Assembly: GCA_030429665.1 (NCBI GenBank)
Contig: JAUIEZ010000013.1
Location: forward strand, 1 to 55,817
From: Gammaproteobacteria bacterium
Lineage (GTDB): Bacteria; Pseudomonadota; Gammaproteobacteria; Arenicellales; CAJQKF01
Length of the DNA: 55,817 nt
Direction of reading: 5' to 3'
A program made the translations under genes and the position numbers. Of this stretch, positions 47,601 through 53,600 are shown piece by piece. Position 1 is the stretch's first letter. Every line of letters begins with the position of its first letter. Below the pieces are notes generated by a model. That model was given only the letters and a program-made list of their open reading frames with translations. It was not told the origin of the DNA and did not search any database.

Positions 47601-50600
47601 AGACGTTCGTGTTCAACGGCGGGTTCATCGCGGTGGGCAGTGCGAAGGTCGAATCCACCACCACCACCAGTTCCACCGCTCTGATCGACGACGAGGCCAA
47701 GGTCACCACGGCCGAGGACATCGACATGACGGCACTCGGTCGCCACCGCGCCAAGGTGCACTCCGAGGCGGAGAGCGGGGGCTTCGTCGCCGTCAACAGC
47801 GGTGACGTGGCCGGCAATGTACTGGCATCCGGGGACATCGAGGTCAGCGCCGGAACCGGCAGTGACGTGGTGCTGCGCACCCGGGACCTGTCGATCTTCG
47901 CCGGCGTCAACGTCGATGCCAATGGTAATGGGTTGTCGACCGACGCGGACGCTGGATACGGCGTGTTCTCCGACGGCTTCGTTCAAGCCGGGGGGTTCAT
48001 CGGGGTAAGCGGCGCGACATTCAAGGCATCCAGCACGCCGGACGTGTTTGCGGGTCTGGGCGCCAACAACGATGTGATCGCCAGAAACGTGGACATCGAC
48101 GCCGTGCAGCAGGCCTACGCCAGCGCAACCACCGAGTCCGGCGCCGACGGATTCATCGCCGCCGGCGCGGTGAGCACGGATGCGTCCATTGGCATCTTCG
48201 GCGTCACCTATCCGCAATCGACCATCACGCAGCTGCGCCCGTACTTCACCGAGAATTTCCAGACCGTGTACATGCCCGATCCGGATCCGGGCGATCTCGA
48301 ATTCTACTTTCCTGCCGACGATCTCGACGGGAACTACCCCCAATACCGTACTGCAAAAGGCGGCTATGTTCCCCATACCGACGACGAGGGGCGCGTGCTG
48401 CCGGTTGTCGAGCAGTTCATCTTCCTGAACGAGAAGGTGGGCTACACGACGGTATCTGTCGACGTCGGCGACGGCCTGGAGGACGCAGCGGTGCTGGTGG
48501 ACGAAAATGGCATGGTCATTGGCGTCGATACGACCTCCGGCGCATTCCAGGCCGAGCGAAACGCCAACGACCACGTCGTGCTGGTCCTGGACGGCGACGA
48601 CAATCCGGTACCGCTGGGCGGGGACGCACCGGGATTGCTGGTCATTGACGACACCATTGACAATGGTTCGCGCGTCGAGATCGAGGCCGATCCCACGCTG
48701 AGGTTCGAGCTGAGCCTCGTGCCCGTTTATACCGAGGAGCAGGTGGTGGTGTATGACTACTCGAACCCGGACTACACCGCCATCTCCGGCAGGGTCGAGG
48801 CCGCCATCGGCGACAACACCAGCGTGTTTGCGACCGGGGAGATTTCCGTCGACGCCGACGGTACCGCCGACTCGGTCAGCGACGCGCGCGGTTCCGGTCA
48901 CGGCTTCAGCGCTGGCTACGGCGCCCGCTCGCGCGCGTTCGTCGCCAACGACATCATTGCGAACATTGGCGACGGCGCCAGCCTCGTAGCCCAGTCCCAG
49001 GACGGCGGAAGTGCCGACGTGACGATTACGGCCACGCGTAAAACGTCGGCTGACGCGATCGCCAGGGCGACCGCCGGTGCGTTCACGGTTCCGCACCTGA
49101 TCCCCGCTGCCACCTCGTTTATTGCATCCAGTGTCGACACCACGGTCGGCGACGGTGCGCACATCTCGGCGGACAACGTAACCCTCAAGAGCGAGAGCGA
49201 CTACCTCCTCGCAAGCGCCGACAGCATGGCCACCGTGGGCTCCTTCGACACGGCCATTTGGGTGGACGCCTATACCACCGTGGCGGCGCCGGTCGCTGTA
49301 ACGGTGAAGGAGAACGCGACAATCACCGGTCGCAACAAGGTGACGCTGGCGGCCAACCTGCTCGATGTCGCTGACGGCAAGGACGGCAAGGTTACCGCCT
49401 TCTCCCACAAGGCCGGCGACGCCGCCTTCGACACCGGCTTTCAGTACGCCGAGACCAAATCCGACCTCGACGCCTTTGTCGATTTTCGCGACACCGCGGA
49501 GATCCACACGCTCGACGTCGACTTCCAGGCGCGGCTCGACAGCAATACGGAGGTCAATGCGAAGACCACCACCAACAGCGCGCTGATCGACCCGAATACC
49601 GGCTACAACTCGTCGGCCGACGCCCAGGTCCACTGGGACGGCACGGTATTCATGCTCGACAGCGTCGGTCAGGAACTGTTGATCCATCCCGACGGTCGCA
49701 TCGAGACGCTGCTCGGCGAGATCACTGCCAGCTACGACGCGTTGGGCAACATCATCGTGGGCGACCTCGTGAAGGACGAAATCGGTCGGGTTCGCGTGGT
49801 CGCCGAGAAGCCCGGCTATAGCTATAACTTCCTGGACGGCGTCGGGCCTTCCGCCACGCATGAGGAGTATTCCGGCGTCGAAAACCCCAACGGCTTCATC
49901 ATCGATCGGGGCGAACTCGTCTACAGCAACGTATACCCGTACGTCAAGATCGTGAACGAGTCGGACAACGACCTCTACCTAGGCAAGATCATCCTCGCAA
50001 GTCCGGATTCGGCGCTGCCCGAGTTCGTGGTCAGCGCGGAAAACATCGAACGCGATAGCTTCCCGGACTGGTCCGCCGAGCGCTCGGGCATCGTCAACTG
50101 GTTCAACCGGGTCACCGACGCCGACGGTTTTACCAACGACCCGTCGGTCCTGTTCGGCGACCAGAACCCCCTTGGCGTCGTCGCGCCGAACCTGCTGACC
50201 ATCACCGAGGCCGACGGCCCGCGCTCGATCAACATCTTCGGCGAGACGGGCGCCGACGTCATCTTCACCGATATCGTCGACAGCGAAGAAAACGTGGCTG
50301 GCATACCGGGATCGGTGTACGTGTCCAACGAGGCCGGCAGGATCCTGTCCGAGGGCAATGTCGCGCGAATCGAGACGCACCTGTTCGACGCACAGGCATT
50401 CGGCAACGGCATCGGCACGGCGGGCGATCCCATCGACGTCCGGTTGTGGCCGGACGGCGCGCAGCCGGGATCCCTCGGCGCCTTCGCCGACGGCGACATT
50501 TTCCTGCGCACGCGGTTGTTCGATCGCGGCGCGCTCGTCGTTCCGACCTTGCCGGAGCCGACCGAAATCCCGGGTACGGTGGAGATCCGCGACGTCACGT

Positions 50601-53600
50601 CCTCGTCCGACATTCATCTCGACCTCGTGTACGATGCCGATTTCAGCCTGTGCTGCACATCGCAATTCGTCATCAAGGGTACCGTGCAGGCACTGGATTC
50701 GGTAAATATCACCGTCGACGACGATGCGCGGCTCGACATAGACGGCATCGTCATGGCCGGCGTCGAGAACTACGTGGTCGACATCGATGCAGGGGGCAAC
50801 GTTTCACTCGACCTGACCAACGTCGACATCTCCACACCTCGGCTGCTCGCCGACGGCAGTACCGTTCTCGTGGACTACACCGATGCCGAGTGGTTCGGAT
50901 TCGAGACGGCGATCGTCGGAAACACCATCGTGTTGCCGGACATCGTCCATCGGCCCGGCGCCATCGACATCCAGGGTGCCGAACCCGCGTCGGACTGGCT
51001 GACGGGAGACGGCAGCCTGCGGGTGCTGGACGGTTATTCCCACGTCACCGTCAACAACGACTCGAACTTCGATCTCGAGTTGCATACCATCGACATCGAC
51101 CAGGCCGAGACGGCATCGGTCCAGGTCAACGCCGACACCGACGTGCAAACCGACGAGTACGACGATATCGACGTCAGCACGTTCGGCAACGCCGCGGGAT
51201 TGATCAAAGTCAATGCCAGTCAGTCCACGGACGTCGTTCTCGCCGAGCAGCTGCTCAACAGCAGCGGGTTGACCGACATCGGCATCGACAGCGCGGCCGG
51301 AGGCGATATCCGCCAGCTCGGCAACACGCAGTTGATTCGCGCCCGCGACATCGATCTCGTTGCCGAGGGTGGTGGGATCGGCAGCGTGGCGGCGCCGATT
51401 CGGACCGACCTGACCGGCGGTGACCTTTATGCCAGGTCCCAGGGAGACATCCACATCCACGAGATCCTGGGTGACCTGCACCTCGAGTCGGCGCTGGCGT
51501 TCGGACCGTTCGCGGGGCCGCCGTCCGACGTATTCCTGACCGCCCAACAGTCGATCACCGACGCGAACGGCGCGCCAATGAATATTTACGGCCACGATGT
51601 CGAACTGGCAGCGCAACTGGGCAGCATCGACACCGACGTTTACGCGAGCGGCGCGGTGAGCGCATACGCGACGCTCGGCAGCATCGATCTCGATTCCGTA
51701 TTGACCGTCCTGAACAGCACGGTATTCGCCGACATCGCATTCAGGGAAGTCATCGCGCTGGCGGATCTCGACGTTGACGCCGCGGCGATCTCCGACGTAT
51801 CCGGGTCGACGTTCGATGTCGGCGGTCACGCCCGCTTCAACGCGGTTAGCGGCGACATCATTCTCGGCGACGATCCCGCGGACGTGGTGAACTTCGGCAG
51901 CCTCACCTTCACCGGCGGCGACGTGTATATCAGCGAGGACAGCGGCATGCACCTGGTTGGCGACAGTTTCGGTATTGCCGGCGACCTGCTGTCGGCCGGC
52001 AGCATCACCGAGGCGAGCTCGGTGGTGTTCGACGACGTCGCCAACCTGTTCGCGGTCGACGACATCGTCCTCGACAGCGCGGAGAACGATTTCCGCAGCA
52101 CCGTGAACTCCACCGCGGTGAACATCACTCTGGTCGACGCCAACAGCATCGAGCTCGGTACCACCAACGCGGCGGGTGCGCTGAATGTCACGGCGCTAGA
52201 CGGTACCATCACCGACGTCGGCCCCGCCAGCGTCGCGGGAACCACGACGCTCGTCGCTACCGGAGACATCGTGCTGGACACGCCGGCAAACGATTTCATG
52301 GGACCGGTCCACAGCAACGGTGCGAACACCACGCTGGTGGATGCCAACGACATCCTGCTCGGTACCAACGCGGCGAACGGCGATTTCGACGTAACGGCGC
52401 TGGGCGGCTCGATCACCCAGGTGCCGACCAGCGCGGGCGCGACGGTAGCCGGCGTCACCCGCCTGGTGGCGACCGAGGAAATCACCATGGACAACACGGC
52501 CAACGATTTCATGGGCCCGGTGAACGCCCGCAACTCCGCGCTGCCGCACGACGGTGTTGTCGGATCGAACATATACCTCTACGACTCGACCGCTATCGAA
52601 CTCGACGAGATCATTGCCGGCGCCAACCTGACGGTGGCCGCGGTCGGCGACATCACCGACAGCATCGGCTCGCTGATCGACGCGCCCTACCGCGCCAACC
52701 TGTTCTCCCTGGCGAACATCGCGCTGGGCGACGACCCGACGGACGCGGTGAACTTCGGGCACTACGGCGTCGACGCGCTCGGTACCGACCAGTACGGCCT
52801 GCAATTAAGCGGTGACGCGGTTGCTATCACGGAGAAGAGTGCCACCAACTTCTTCGGCGTCAGCGAGGCCGACAGCCTTGTCATGAATACCTTCGGCGAC
52901 ATGACCGACACCGGGCGCGTGACGGTCCGGGGGGATTCGAGGCTGAAGGTCACGAAGGGTGATTCCATCTACCTGGACACCAAGACCAGCGCCTACCACG
53001 GTGACGTGACGTTCGACACCGTGAGCGGCACCGGACGCATCAACAACATCCGCTTCATCGATTCCAGCGACCTGCTCCTGCACCCGCTGACCGTCGACGG
53101 CTTCCTCGACATTGCCGCCCTGTACCGGCTGCGCACCAGCGACCGCGGTGCGGTGCGCTCGCTCGGCGGCGACATCTCCCTCAACGGTTACAACGTGTTG
53201 GAGGTGGGCGAAGGCGGCGTGGTCGGGCCGGGCGCGGTCAACCTGGCGGCGGCTGACGGCGGATTCGGACTTCGCCCGTCACAGGCCGGGCGAAGCGACC
53301 TGTTCCTGAACGGCGACGTGCGCTCCACCGGCGGCAAGGTCAGCCTGCTGGCCGGGGACAGCATCATCGACGGCGGCGGTATCGTTTATGCCCCGGGGCA
53401 CGCCAGCTTCCTGGCGCGGCGTGGGGCGGTCGGTTCACCGTTCAGTCCGATTCGCATAGATATCAACGGCATCGCCACGCTGTTTCAGCCGGACGAGTAC
53501 GGCAGCGTTGCCGGTCGCTACCAGGCAGTGACCAAGGTATTGCACGGCTCGGCCCAGCCGGATGTCTCGCCGTTCTTCGACGACGTGTTTTTCCGCGGCC

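Noticed and set aside
33767..52940. RGD tripeptides in TpsA (RGDG near 33767, RGDN near 41156, RGDS near 52927), as in integrin-binding adhesins
   Set aside because: Gly and Asp are so abundant in a 7,129-residue chain that a few RGDs are expected by chance. They lie in different repeat classes and are not conserved between units.
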